Shown one piece after another: positions 44,079 to 52,624 of a DNA stretch of 52,820 bases; position 1 is the stretch's first letter; the number at the start of each line of letters is the position of its first letter. Both the position numbers and the translations under genes were made by a program. Origin of the DNA: Cardiobacteriaceae bacterium (GTDB lineage Bacteria > Pseudomonadota > Gammaproteobacteria > Cardiobacteriales > Cardiobacteriaceae); assembly GCA_017484165.1 (NCBI GenBank), contig JAFUTP010000021.1, positions 1 to 52,820 on the forward strand, read 5' to 3'. Under the pieces are notes generated by a model that saw only the letters and a list, made by a program, of their open reading frames with translations, did not search any database and was not told the origin of the DNA.

Positions 44079-46202
44079 GTGAAACATATTTCTACATTCC
44101 AATACGGTCGCCATCAAGTAACCATCGAAACTGGTGAAATTGCGCGTCAAGCAGATGCTGCCGTTATCGTAACGATGGATGACACCGCGGTTTTAGTAAC
44201 CGTTGTAGCGAATCAAAATGTCGCTGACGGTCAAGATTTTTTTCCGCTGACCGTTGATTATCAAGAAAAGACTTATTCGGCAGGCAAAATTCCAGGCGGT
44301 TTTTTCCGTCGTGAAGGTCGCCCGAGCGAGGAAGAAACTTTAATTTCCCGCCTGATTGACCGTCCAATTCGTCCGCTGTTCCCCGATGGCTTTTTCAATG
44401 AAATTCAAATTATTGCTACCGTCATCGCCTTCAATCCAGAAGTTCAACCTGATATTCCAGCAATGATTGGCGCATCGGCTGCTTTGCGTTTGTCTGGCGT
44501 GCCGTTTAACGGTCCAATCGGTGCGGCAAGAGTTGGATTTATTAACGATGAATTTGTCTTGAACCCATCACAGAAGCAATTGAAAAAATCACGGCTTGAT
44601 TTGGTGGTCGCAGGAACGGCAGATGCAGTGTTGATGGTGGAAAGTGAAGCGGATCAATTGTCGGAAGAAACTATGCTCGGTGCGGTTTTGTTCGGACATG
44701 AGGCACAGCAAACGGTTATTCGTGAAATAAATGCTTTGGCTGAAAAAGCTGCAAAACCAGCTTGGGATTGGACTGCTCCTGAAATTGATGCGGAACTTAC
44801 CGAGGAAGTCAAAAAACTTTGCGCCGAGAAATTAACTAATGCTTATCAAATTGCTGATAAGCAAGAGCGGCAAGCGGCGGTTGCAACTGTGCATGAAGAA
44901 GCAGCGGCAGTGCTTGCACCAGAAGTTGAAGATGCCAAATGGACGGCGAAGAAAGTCGGTGAATATGTGCATGAATTGGAATATCGCACGGTTCGCGACC
45001 GCATTTTGGCAGGTCTGCCACGCATCGATGGACGCGACAACAAAACCGTTCGTCCTATAACAATCCGCACTGGTGTTTTGCCGAGAGTGCATGGTTCGGC
45101 TTTATTTACTCGTGGTGAAACTCAAGCTTTAGTTGTAACCACACTTGGAACTAGCCGTGATGCGCAATTGCTGGATACGCTGGTCGGTGAAGTGAAAGAA
45201 AACTTTATTTTGCATTACAACTTCCCGCCGTTTTCAGTTGGCGAAATTGGTCGGATTGGCTCACCAAAACGCCGTGAAATCGGACACGGTCGCTTGGCAA
45301 AACGCGGTGTTGCTGCGGTTGTGCCGAAAGAAAGCGAATTTCCTTACACCATTCGTGTAGTTTCAGAAATTTGCGAATCCAACGGTTCAAGCTCGATGGC
45401 CAGCGTTTGCGGTTCGAGTTTATCTTTGATGGATGCAGGTGTGCCGACCAAAGCCCCAGTTGCTGGTATCGCAATGGGCTTGATTAAAGAAGGCGATAGA
45501 TTTGCGGTGCTTACCGATATTTTGGGTGATGAAGATCATCTCGGTGATATGGATTTCAAGGTGGCAGGTTCGGCAAATGGCGTAACCGCCTTGCAGATGG
45601 ATATCAAAATCAACGGTATCACCAAAGAAATTATGGAAATTGCGCTTAAACAGGCTCACGAAGGAAGAATGCACATTCTGGGAATTATGAATGCAGCAAT
45701 TTCCGCTCCTCGTCCTGATTTGTCGCCGTATGCTCCAAGATTTACTACTTTGCGAGTTGATGTTGAGAAAATCAAAGATGTTATTGGTAAAGGCGGTGCG
45801 ACAATCCGTTCTATCACCGAGCAGTCTGGCACTTCTATCGAAATCGACGATGACGGTTTAGTAAAAATCGCGGCTACTAGCCAAGAATCCGCTGCCGAAG
45901 CGCGTCGCTTAATCGAAGAGATTACCGCTGAACCAGAAGTCGGCAAAATTTATACCGCCAAAGTTGTAAAAATTACCGATTTTGGTGCTTTTGTTGCCTA
46001 TTTGCCAAGTAAAGAAGGTTTGGTGCATATTTCTCAAATTGCGCCGCAAAGAATCGAAAAAGTAACCGATGCTTTGCAAGTTGGCGATGAAGTGCAAGTT
46101 AAATTGCTGGAAATTGACCGTCAGGGACGGGTGCGTTTGTCAATCAAAGAAGCATTGGCAGCGCAAAATCCGCAAGCGGCAAATCCTAATCCAGCAGAGT
46201 AA
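44079..46202 (+). CDS. pnp: Polyribonucleotide nucleotidyltransferase (PNPase)
   Basis: 3'-to-5' phosphorolytic exoribonuclease of the RNA degradosome. The 707-aa protein has two RNase PH domains (first with [16 protein letters not shown] near residue 95), a helical linker, a KH domain ([16 protein letters not shown] near 565), and a C-terminal S1 domain ([18 protein letters not shown] near 625). It starts with GTG, preceded by AAAAGGT. In Rsr/YrlA systems PNPase is the nuclease partner of a Ro protein, which makes it relevant to the DUF2828 module elsewhere in the window. Confidence 0.97.
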   Translation: MKHISTFQYGRHQVTIETGEIARQADAAVIVTMDDTAVLVTVVANQNVADGQDFFPLTVDYQEKTYSAGKIPGGFFRREGRPSEEETLISRLIDRPIRPLFPDGFFNEIQIIATVIAFNPEVQPDIPAMIGASAALRLSGVPFNGPIGAARVGFINDEFVLNPSQKQLKKSRLDLVVAGTADAVLMVESEADQLSEETMLGAVLFGHEAQQTVIREINALAEKAAKPAWDWTAPEIDAELTEEVKKLCAEKLTNAYQIADKQERQAAVATVHEEAAAVLAPEVEDAKWTAKKVGEYVHELEYRTVRDRILAGLPRIDGRDNKTVRPITIRTGVLPRVHGSALFTRGETQALVVTTLGTSRDAQLLDTLVGEVKENFILHYNFPPFSVGEIGRIGSPKRREIGHGRLAKRGVAAVVPKESEFPYTIRVVSEICESNGSSSMASVCGSSLSLMDAGVPTKAPVAGIAMGLIKEGDRFAVLTDILGDEDHLGDMDFKVAGSANGVTALQMDIKINGITKEIMEIALKQAHEGRMHILGIMNAAISAPRPDLSPYAPRFTTLRVDVEKIKDVIGKGGATIRSITEQSGTSIEIDDDGLVKIAATSQESAAEARRLIEEITAEPEVGKIYTAKVVKITDFGAFVAYLPSKEGLVHISQIAPQRIEKVTDALQVGDEVQVKLLEIDRQGRVRLSIKEALAAQNPQAANPNPAE

Positions 46203-46244
46203 AAAAGTTTTGCAATCAAGGACAAAATTGATACAGAGTTTTTA

Positions 46245-46335
46245 GGATAGATGGCAGAGTGGTCGAATGCGCACGCCTGGAAAGTGTGTATGCGTTAATA
46301 GCGCATCGGGGGTTCGAATCCCCCTCTATCCGCCA
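46245..46335 (+). tRNA. tRNA-Ser (anticodon GGA)
   Basis: A 91-nt class II tRNA. Acceptor GGATAGA pairs with TCTATCC, the anticodon loop is CTGGAAA-type within GCCTGGAAAGTG, the variable arm is long (TATGCGTTAATAGCGCAT), and CCA is encoded. Confidence 0.97.
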
Positions 46336-46354
46336 GATTTGAGTTTATTTTTAC

Positions 46355-46382
46355 TAATCCGCCGTTTTGGCGGATTTTTTTG
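46355..46382 (+). terminator. Terminator after tRNA-Ser
   Basis: AATCCGCC pairs with GGCGGATT and is followed by a T run. Confidence 0.85.
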
Positions 46383-46383
46383 T

Positions 46384-46504
46384 GGGTATGTTAAAAATTC
46401 GTCATTTTGAGCCGTAGGCGAAAAAATCTCTATCGGCTGTTCCTTCGCTGCGCTCAGGATGACGAGACTAGAAAATAGAAAAAACTTAAATTTTTGGATG
46501 CGCC
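46384..46504 (+). mobile_element. MITE family A, copy 9
   Basis: Full-length with a diverged left end (GGGTATGTTAAAAATTCG) and the right end AATTTTTGGATGCGCC. No perfect target duplication. Confidence 0.8.
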
Positions 46505-46568
46505 ATATAGTCTTGCCGTTATTTTGAGCACAATGTGCTTACAATGTCTTTGAATGTATGACAAAATC

Positions 46569-46615
46569 AGTTTAGAGTACTCTAAACTCCTTTTTCTTGA
46601 CAGAAAAAGGAGTTT
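46569..46615 (+). promoter_or_regulatory. Two overlapping, mutually exclusive hairpins upstream of the lipoprotein gene
   Basis: A perfect 20-base palindrome (46569-46588, AGTTTAGAGT and its complement) shares its right arm with a 14-bp stem-loop. In that stem-loop, AAACTCCTTTTTCT (46584-46597) pairs with 46602-46615 around TGAC, and GTTTTATT follows. The second hairpin looks like a terminator and the first like an antiterminator, so this could be a transcriptional switch. The palindrome could instead be a dimeric repressor site. Confidence 0.5.
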
Positions 46616-46642
46616 GTTTTATTAAAAATTTTCAGGAGAATT

Positions 46643-48049
46643 ATGAAAATCAAACGATTATGCCTTGCGGTATTAGTTGTAATTTCTATGAGTTTGACGG
46701 CTTGTAAAGATGAAGAAACTAGCGAGGCTAGCAAAGAAAATTCCAAGGCAAAAGCAGTTGCGGCAAGTAAAGCTAAATCTCAAGCACAAGCGGTTACGAA
46801 AAAAAAGAAAATTCCCGACGAGCATAATTTCAATTTGACACTCACGCTTGTCATTGACTTAAACGGTGACGGTATTGCTACTTCTAGTATGAAAGACGAC
46901 TTCGTGCATTTTGATATCGATAACGACGGATTTGCGGAAAAAACCGCTTGGCTTGACGGTAAAGATGGGTTTTTAGCGATTGACCGTAACGCTAATGGCA
47001 AAATCGATGATGCCAGCGAACTTTTCGGGCGAACGGATAAATATGCCAACGGCTTTGAAGCTTTGAAAGAATTAGATTCCAACAGCGATGGAATACTCGA
47101 TGCAAACGACAGTGCTTGGAATGATTTACGGCTTTGGCAAGATGCAAATAACGACGGAGCACTTCATCAGGACAATGAAAAAGAACTTTCATCTCTCACT
47201 GAACGAGGTGTTGAGAAAATTGAATTAAGCTATAAAAATCAAGACGATACCGACGGCAACGGTAATGAACATCGAACCCAGGCAAATGTGTATTGGAAAG
47301 ATGGCAAAAAGACGGTAATTGAAGATATTTACTTCCAGCACGACAATGCAAAAACCCTCGACTTAACACAATTAGACATCAGCGATGAAGAATGGAAAGA
47401 ATTAGACAAATTGCCGCATATCGATGCTTTTGGCAATGTGCATAGTCTTTGGGTGGCAATGAGTTCGGATGCTACTTTGAAAACAATGGTGAAAAATTAT
47501 GTTGCTGCGAGTCCTGCTGAACGAGTTAATTTATTGGACGATTTAATTTATCGTTGGACTGGTAGTGCGGGCGTTGATCCATACAGCCGCGACCCGACGA
47601 AAGAAAATTGGGGACATGTGATGGATGCACGGCAATTGGTCGCACTAGAAAAACTCACTGGCGAACCGTATTTCGGTACATACAACGGTGAAGACAGAGA
47701 CCCAAATCCGCATGGCAAAGCCGCTCCTTTGTTGATTGCTCAATACGAAAAATTCAAAACCTATGTGAGTGCACAAATTGCTGCTCAAATGGATTATCCA
47801 GAAATTTTTTCGCCAGTAGTTGTAGTCTCGCGCAAAACTTTGGGCGGCGATTGGTCTAAATTTAATGATTTAGTCAATGATAAATTTAAGAACGGAGAGA
47901 TTGAGGAAGTAAAAATACTCTTCAACATTGCTATTGATTTAGGAAATTACTCTCCGTGGTATCGTAGGGATTTGGCGAAAAATTTAGATAAATTTGACGG
48001 TGAGTTAAAGGCAATTATTGAAGAAATAAGCAAAAATAAGCAAAAATAA
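46643..48049 (+). CDS. Lipoprotein with an RTX/FrpC-type calcium-binding core
   Basis: The 468-aa protein has a lipoprotein signal (MKIKRLCLAVLVVISMSLTAC, lipobox LTAC) and an Ala/Lys/Ser-rich linker to ~55. The next region is packed with EF-hand-like acidic loops: DLNGDGIAT, DIDNDGFAE, DRNANGKID, DSNSDGILD and DANNDGAL. The later segment (LWVAMSSDATLKTMVKNYV, DLIYRWTG, MDARQLVALEKLTG) matches, from memory, the region before the glycine-rich repeats in FrpC-like RTX proteins. The GGxGxD repeats and type I secretion tail are absent. So it is an RTX core on a lipid anchor, possibly an immunity or surface version. CAGGAG precedes the ATG. Confidence 0.7.
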   Translation: MKIKRLCLAVLVVISMSLTACKDEETSEASKENSKAKAVAASKAKSQAQAVTKKKKIPDEHNFNLTLTLVIDLNGDGIATSSMKDDFVHFDIDNDGFAEKTAWLDGKDGFLAIDRNANGKIDDASELFGRTDKYANGFEALKELDSNSDGILDANDSAWNDLRLWQDANNDGALHQDNEKELSSLTERGVEKIELSYKNQDDTDGNGNEHRTQANVYWKDGKKTVIEDIYFQHDNAKTLDLTQLDISDEEWKELDKLPHIDAFGNVHSLWVAMSSDATLKTMVKNYVAASPAERVNLLDDLIYRWTGSAGVDPYSRDPTKENWGHVMDARQLVALEKLTGEPYFGTYNGEDRDPNPHGKAAPLLIAQYEKFKTYVSAQIAAQMDYPEIFSPVVVVSRKTLGGDWSKFNDLVNDKFKNGEIEEVKILFNIAIDLGNYSPWYRRDLAKNLDKFDGELKAIIEEISKNKQK

Positions 48050-48113
48050 GAAAACGACAGAAGGATATTGCAAATAACAAACTTCATTGCTTTTTTCCAA
48101 TGTTTTGAAAAAT

Positions 48114-48146
48114 AAAAAAGGGCGGTTTATTGCCGCTTTTTTTTAT
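48114..48146. terminator. Bidirectional terminator between lipoprotein gene and MDR gene
   Basis: AAAGGGCGG and CCGCTTTT form an imperfect stem flanked by A and T runs, between converging genes. Confidence 0.5.
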
Positions 48147-48156
48147 TAAGAATTTA

Positions 48157-49116
48157 TTACTCAACCGAGAGGATTATTTTTCCGTGGCAATGACCGTTTT
48201 CGAGTTCTGCTAATGCTTCTCGGGCGTTTTTTAACGGATAAATTTTTGCGATTTCTGCTGTTAATTTACGGTTTTTAATCATTTCTAATAAATGCTCTAA
48301 ATCCGCAATATTTTCTTTCACCAAAATTCCTGCAACTTTGATATTGCACTTTAATTTTTCTATTGTATTTTTTGTTTTTTCTACCGCAATAGTCGGCACG
48401 GTCAAAATTTCTGCGTTATTTTTGATTGCGGAATAAAAGTGCAAATCATCGCTGCCGTAAATGTCAATAAATAAATCCGCTTGAATATTTGTAAGTTCTG
48501 TGTCGGTAATTTTTCCGTCATAAGCGATAAATTTATCCACGCCACGCTCCAAAGCCAAAGGACGATTTTTTTCAGCAGAAATTGCGGTAATTTCAAGCGC
48601 AATATCGGATTTTTTGGCGTTCAGCATTTGCAGTAAAAAATGTCCAACTCCACCGAATGGTGCGGAAACAATAATTTTTTGATTAGGGGAAAAATCGATT
48701 TTTTGCATAATTTGCGAGGCGGTAAGCGCGGCAATCGGTAAAACGCAAGCACTGGAAAGCTCGACTTCATCAGGAACAATTGCGACATTTGCTGCCGTCG
48801 TTTTTATAAAAGATGCGAAACAACCTGCTTTTTGTCCGCAAACTTTTGTGCCGATGTTGATATTTTGTGCACTACTTTGCAGCACAATTCCTGCGAATTC
48901 AAAACCGAGTAGGGCAGGGAATTTATCCGCAATATTTTTTGCTGCCCAACCTAAACCGCTGCGAGTTTTGTAATCCAAGGGATTGATGCCGATAAATTTA
49001 TTTTCTACGATGATTTCACCGTCAGCAAGCTGCCAATCAAGCGGAAAATTGCTGATTTCCTGAAAAACTTCATTGCCGCCAAAGCCGCTAATTGCCATCG
49101 CGAAATTGTTTTGCAT
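48157..49116 (-). CDS. Zinc-independent MDR-family alcohol dehydrogenase/quinone oxidoreductase-like protein
   Basis: The 319-aa protein belongs to the medium-chain dehydrogenase/reductase superfamily. GINPLDYKTRSGLG lies near residue 50, GFEFAGIVL near 80, and VSAPFGGVGHFLLQML, the NAD(P)-binding motif, near 160. Typical zinc-ligand cysteine clusters are absent, so it is likely a quinone-reductase type. The substrate is unknown. The start at 49116 (MQNNFAMAIS) is supported by length and by MDR alignment; a longer frame to 49209 runs into a tRNA gene. It is the gene after tRNA-Arg(ACG). Confidence 0.8.
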   Translation of the reverse strand: MQNNFAMAISGFGGNEVFQEISNFPLDWQLADGEIIVENKFIGINPLDYKTRSGLGWAAKNIADKFPALLGFEFAGIVLQSSAQNINIGTKVCGQKAGCFASFIKTTAANVAIVPDEVELSSACVLPIAALTASQIMQKIDFSPNQKIIVSAPFGGVGHFLLQMLNAKKSDIALEITAISAEKNRPLALERGVDKFIAYDGKITDTELTNIQADLFIDIYGSDDLHFYSAIKNNAEILTVPTIAVEKTKNTIEKLKCNIKVAGILVKENIADLEHLLEMIKNRKLTAEIAKIYPLKNAREALAELENGHCHGKIILSVE

Positions 49117-49139
49117 ATTTTTTTTCCGAATAAGAAATA

Positions 49140-49172
49140 AAAAAAATCCCCGCCAAAGCGAGGATTTTTTAA
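49140..49172 (-). terminator. Terminator after tRNA-Arg(ACG)
   Basis: On the minus strand AAATCCTCGC pairs with GCGGGGATTT (one U-G pair), with a T run after it. Confidence 0.8.
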
Positions 49173-49179
49173 GAATTAG

Positions 49180-49256
49180 TGGCGCGCCCGAAAGGAATCG
49201 AACCTCCAACCGCTCGGTTCGTAGCCGAGTACTCTATCCAGTTGAGCTACGGGCGC
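49180..49256 (-). tRNA. tRNA-Arg (anticodon ACG)
   Basis: 77 nt. Acceptor GCGCCCG pairs with CGGGCGC, anticodon stem CTCGG/CCGAG holds loop CTACGAA, and the T arm is GGAGGTTCGATTCC. CCA is encoded. Confidence 0.97.
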
Positions 49257-49271
49257 GTAAAAGAGGCGCGC

Positions 49272-49299
49272 AATATACCGTGATTTTTTTATTTGTCAA
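49272..49299 (-). promoter_or_regulatory. Promoter of tRNA-Arg(ACG)
   Basis: Minus-strand TTGACA (49294-49299), a 16-bp spacer and TATATT (49272-49277), then a GCGCGCC discriminator typical of stable-RNA promoters. Confidence 0.75.
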
Positions 49300-49336
49300 G
49301 AAAAAATTCTGATGTTTTTTCTATGCCGTTGATTTT

Positions 49337-50212
49337 TTAAGGAAAAAATATTTTTGCCTGCGGTTTTTTTATTTCTATCTCGTCTTTCTCAATATCTTCT
49401 TCATCGCTAAATTTAGCCTCATTGTCAAGCTTGCCAGTAGCAAGCTCAAAATTTACGAAATCAAACAAATTACGGTCAAGCATTTGCGACGGTGCAATAT
49501 TTGAAAGCGCGGCAAAAACGCTTTCCAGACGGCGATTGCCGATTTTTTCCCATTCGAGCAGCATTTGTTTTATTGCTTGGCGTTGCAGATTTTCTTGGCT
49601 ACCGCAGAGATTGCAGGGAATAATCGGAAATTCACGCCATTTAGCATATTTAGCGATATCGCGCTCGTCGCAATATGCAAGCGGTCGTATCACAATATTT
49701 TCACCGTCATCGCTTTTAAGCTTGGCTGGCATCGCTTTAATTGTGCCGCCGTTGAAAAGATTTAAGAAAAATGTTTCGATGATGTCGAATTTATGGTGTC
49801 CCAGCGCGATTTTGTTAAAACCTTGCTCTTTGGCGAAGGAATATAGATTACCGCGGCGCAGCCGTGAGCAGAGCGAACACATTGTTTTTCCCGCAGGAAT
49901 TTTTTCCTTGACGATGGAATAAGTGTCGGCTTCGAGAATATGAAAATCAATACCGAGAGTTTTTAAGTAATTAGGCAGCACATCGGCGGGAAAATCAGGC
50001 TGTTTTTGGTCGAGATTTACGGCGGTAAGCGAGAAATTAACGGGAGCACTTTTTTGTAAATCGATGAGGATATCGAGCATTGTGTAGGAATCTTTACCGC
50101 CAGAGAGGCAAACCATAATGCGGTCGCCTTCTTCAATCATTTGAAAATCATCGATTGCTTTTCCGACTAGGCGGCGCAAGCGTTTGCGTAATTTGTTGTA
50201 AGTAACGCTCAT
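49337..50212 (-). CDS. ttcA: tRNA 2-thiocytidine(32) synthetase TtcA
   Basis: Iron-sulphur, ATP-dependent thiolase for s2C32 in certain tRNAs. The 291-aa protein has the PP-loop CLSGGKDS near residue 35, the first cysteine pair [10 protein letters not shown] near 113, the second [13 protein letters not shown] near 203, and [17 protein letters not shown] near 140. It starts at 50212 (MSVTYNKLR) with GGGA just upstream; four further residues in the open frame lack support. The C-terminal ~30 residues form an acidic/basic tail. A MITE and tRNA cluster lie upstream. Confidence 0.95.
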   Translation of the reverse strand: MSVTYNKLRKRLRRLVGKAIDDFQMIEEGDRIMVCLSGGKDSYTMLDILIDLQKSAPVNFSLTAVNLDQKQPDFPADVLPNYLKTLGIDFHILEADTYSIVKEKIPAGKTMCSLCSRLRRGNLYSFAKEQGFNKIALGHHKFDIIETFFLNLFNGGTIKAMPAKLKSDDGENIVIRPLAYCDERDIAKYAKWREFPIIPCNLCGSQENLQRQAIKQMLLEWEKIGNRRLESVFAALSNIAPSQMLDRNLFDFVNFELATGKLDNEAKFSDEEDIEKDEIEIKKPQAKIFFP

Positions 50213-50269
50213 TATTTTTCCCAAAAAAAGCAGGCAGTCTATTTGTTTGATGCTTTTGATTTATGAACT

Positions 50270-50390
50270 TGGCGTGTCTAAAAATTCGTTATTTTGAGTC
50301 GTAGGCGAAAAATCTCTATCGGCAGATCCTTCGCTGCGTTCAGGATGACGAGAGTAAAAAATAGAACTAACCATAAATTTAGATGCGACC
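50270..50390 (+). mobile_element. MITE family A, copy 10
   Basis: Full-length (121 bp), flanked by AACT on both sides (50266-50269 and 50391-50394). It lies between ttcA and the tRNA-Thr/Leu cluster. Confidence 0.85.
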
Positions 50391-50434
50391 AACTACCGTT
50401 CCAGTCGCTGATTAAGAAAAAAATTGCAGATAGC

Positions 50435-50462
50435 TTGACGGTTTGATTTTTTTCTGTATGAT
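50435..50462 (+). promoter_or_regulatory. Promoter of the tRNA-Thr/tRNA-Leu cluster
   Basis: TTGACG (50435-50440), a 16-bp spacer, TATGAT (50457-50462), then GCGCGGCTC as discriminator. Confidence 0.75.
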
Positions 50463-50478
50463 GCGCGGCTCTTTTTCA

Positions 50479-50554
50479 GCCGGAATAGCTCAGCTGGTAG
50501 AGCGCCTCACTTGTAATGAGGATGTCGCGGGTTCGATTCCTGTTTCCGGCTCCA
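50479..50554 (+). tRNA. tRNA-Thr (anticodon TGT)
   Basis: 76 nt. Acceptor GCCGGAA pairs with TTCCGGC, the anticodon loop is CTTGTAA in a CCTCA/TGAGG stem, the T arm is GGGTTCGATTCC, and CCA is encoded. Confidence 0.97.
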
Positions 50555-50583
50555 TTTTTCCCCTTTGTTTTTTTTAACTACTT

Positions 50584-50670
50584 GCCCAAGTGGCGGAATT
50601 GGTAGACGCGCCAGCTTCAGGTGCTGGTAACCGCGAGGTTGTGAAGGTTCGAGTCCTTTCTTGGGCACCA
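50584..50670 (+). tRNA. tRNA-Leu (anticodon CAG)
   Basis: 87-nt class II tRNA. Acceptor GCCCAAG pairs with CTTGGGC, the CCAGC/GCTGG stem holds loop TTCAGGT, the variable arm is long, and CCA is encoded. It follows tRNA-Thr by 29 bases and is probably cotranscribed. Confidence 0.97.
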
Positions 50671-50691
50671 GAAGTTGATGAATGTATATAT

Positions 50692-50714
50692 AGCCGTGTT
50701 GAGCGGCTTTTTTT
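50692..50714 (+). terminator. Terminator after tRNA-Leu
   Basis: AGCCG pairs with CGGCT around a 7-base loop and is followed by T residues. Confidence 0.75.
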
Positions 50715-50717
50715 GTA

Positions 50718-50822
50718 TATAGTCGCTTCAATTCAAAATATACCGCGTTAGCTTCACCTCGTCGTATTAGGCATACTTTCTTCGGTTCGCTGCCTTGTCT
50801 ATTTTGAATTGGAGCGACTATG
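50718..50822. mobile_element. MITE-like element, family B, copy 2
   Basis: It starts TATAGTCGCTTCAATTC and ends with the near-reverse complement (ATTTTGAATTGGAGCGACTAT). It matches the element at 61-167 in its ends. It lies between the tRNA cluster terminator and the RDD gene. Confidence 0.65.
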
Positions 50823-50852
50823 AAATGTGCTGCTATCACTAGGAATTGAAAA

Positions 50853-51605
50853 ATGTTGCAGTCTCGTTCTTCTAATGAACTTATCGACGATAGTTTTTCG
50901 ATTCAAACTCCCGAAGGCGTTGAGCTTTTTTATTTGCTTGCTGATCCCATAAGTCGTGCGATTGCTTTTGTGCTTGACGGCATTTTTATTTCTATCGGTG
51001 TATTTCTTTTACCTTATTGTTTGATGCTTTTGGGCTTCTTCTTATTTCCAGACTTCTTCTTTGAAGAGCTAAAAGTTATGAAAGGAATTGGGTTTATCGG
51101 AATATTTTTATTCTCTTGGGGATATTTTTTTCTATCGGAATGGCTGTTTAACGGCACAACGCTAGGTAAAAAAATTATGAATTTACGGGTTGTGTCAGAC
51201 AATTTTTGCGCGCTTGATGCTTCGCAGTCGGCTTGGCGTAATGTTTTGCGTTATTTGGATTTATTACCGTTTGCTGGTGGTATTGGTTTGATTTCTATGC
51301 TGGTTACCGATAAAAATCAGCGACTTGGTGATTATTTAGCCGGCACGGTTGTGGTTTTTCGCAACTCGGAGAGCGTATTAAAAGAAAAAATATCTTCATC
51401 TATCTCCCGTCCGCCACCGTTTTCCTTAAATCGTGATGAAGCGCGCGCGCTGATTGATTTTGCAATTTATGCGGAAAACCACGATTTTTCCCGTTTAGCG
51501 GAGATGTCCGCGCCATTTGCCTCGTTTTTTCCTGCTGACTGCACGGTAAAAGAGCGAGTAGAAGAAATGCTTGCTTGGGGAAATTGGCTTTACGGAAAAA
51601 AATAA
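50853..51605 (+). CDS. RDD family membrane protein
   Basis: The 250-aa inner-membrane protein has an RDD domain: the defining Arg in PISRAIAFVLDG near residue 30 (with Asp near 37), spans at about 40-70 and 70-100, and a third near 140-160, with the LGDYLAG motif near 155. The C-terminal 70 residues are cytoplasmic and charged. The transport function of RDD proteins is not settled. AGGAATTGAAAA precedes the ATG. It forms an operon with the SpoIIM-like gene (20 bases downstream). Confidence 0.85.
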   Translation: MLQSRSSNELIDDSFSIQTPEGVELFYLLADPISRAIAFVLDGIFISIGVFLLPYCLMLLGFFLFPDFFFEELKVMKGIGFIGIFLFSWGYFFLSEWLFNGTTLGKKIMNLRVVSDNFCALDASQSAWRNVLRYLDLLPFAGGIGLISMLVTDKNQRLGDYLAGTVVVFRNSESVLKEKISSSISRPPPFSLNRDEARALIDFAIYAENHDFSRLAEMSAPFASFFPADCTVKERVEEMLAWGNWLYGKK

Positions 51606-51625
51606 AAATTTAATCAGGAAAAAAT

Positions 51626-52579
51626 ATGACCGAATCTGAATTCACTGCCCAATATTCTAAACTCTGGGAGATATTTGAAGGGAGAATTGAAAGAGATTTT
51701 TTTGTGGGGATTAACTTGCCTGTGGAGTATTTGTGTTTGTGTGAGCAGCTGGCTTACGCGGAAGCAAATGCTTTTTCGGATGCTTTGCGTGCTCGCTTAA
51801 ATCGTATTGCCCTAGAGATGCATAGGCGTTTATACAGCCAAAAACGGCGTTCTGGCTGGTTTTCGATTTATGAATTTTTTGCCGAAAAATTACCGAGTTC
51901 GATTTATTTCTACCGCTTTTATTTGCTCTTTGCGGCGGTGATTTTTGTTTTACCGTTATTTTTTGGTCTCACGGTTGGTTTGCTTTATCCCGATATTGCG
52001 GCTGTTGGGCATAGCGAATACATTGATATGTATGACCCATCGCAACGCGGGGATTCGCGGCTTTTTGATGCTGATGTGTATATGTTCGGTTATTACATCT
52101 TGCATAACACTTCGATAGGGCTGCGCAACATTGGCGGGAGTTTATTTTTCGGAATAGGCGGAATTGTGAGCCTTGCGTATAACGGTTGGGAGATGGGAAT
52201 TGTTGCAGCTTTGATGATGCACGAAGGATTTGCTGCTGAAACATTTTTTCCGTTTGTTGCGACGCATTCTGCTCCTGAATTTACGGCGGTGGTTTTATCA
52301 GGTGCGGTGGGGTTTGCACTTGCAAAAGCATTCTTATTTCCAGGACGAAAACTCCGCCGCGACTCGATAAAAGAAGCAACGGCAAAGCTTTTTCCCTTAC
52401 TTGTGTTTATGGTGCTGCTATTTTTTATCGCGGCATTTTGGGAAGCATTTTGGTCGCCAATGGATATATATCGCGGCTTTAAATATATCGTTGCAGGAAT
52501 AGTTTGGTTTTCAGTTCTCTGGTATTTTTATTACTCCGTGCGACGCTTTAGAAATTATGCTAGTTCGCGTTCAATATGA
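51626..52579 (+). CDS. SpoIIM-family (stage II sporulation protein M-like) membrane protein
   Basis: The 317-aa membrane protein begins with a ~95-residue soluble helical region. Five or more spans follow (about 96-120, 165-195, 210-235, 250-275 and 275-300). Segments such as HNTSIGLRNIGGSLFFGIGGI and ATHSAPEFTAVVLSGAVGFALA are typical of the SpoIIM/DUF95 family, which in non-sporulating bacteria is commonly coupled with RDD, MoxR and DUF58 genes. It follows the RDD gene by 20 bases, so the rest of that cluster may lie beyond the window, though the next gene is on the opposite strand. Confidence 0.75.
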   Translation: MTESEFTAQYSKLWEIFEGRIERDFFVGINLPVEYLCLCEQLAYAEANAFSDALRARLNRIALEMHRRLYSQKRRSGWFSIYEFFAEKLPSSIYFYRFYLLFAAVIFVLPLFFGLTVGLLYPDIAAVGHSEYIDMYDPSQRGDSRLFDADVYMFGYYILHNTSIGLRNIGGSLFFGIGGIVSLAYNGWEMGIVAALMMHEGFAAETFFPFVATHSAPEFTAVVLSGAVGFALAKAFLFPGRKLRRDSIKEATAKLFPLLVFMVLLFFIAAFWEAFWSPMDIYRGFKYIVAGIVWFSVLWYFYYSVRRFRNYASSRSI

Positions 52580-52624
52580 GATTGTGCTTGGTTTTTTAGT
52601 GTTTTTTTATTTTCACCGTTATTT

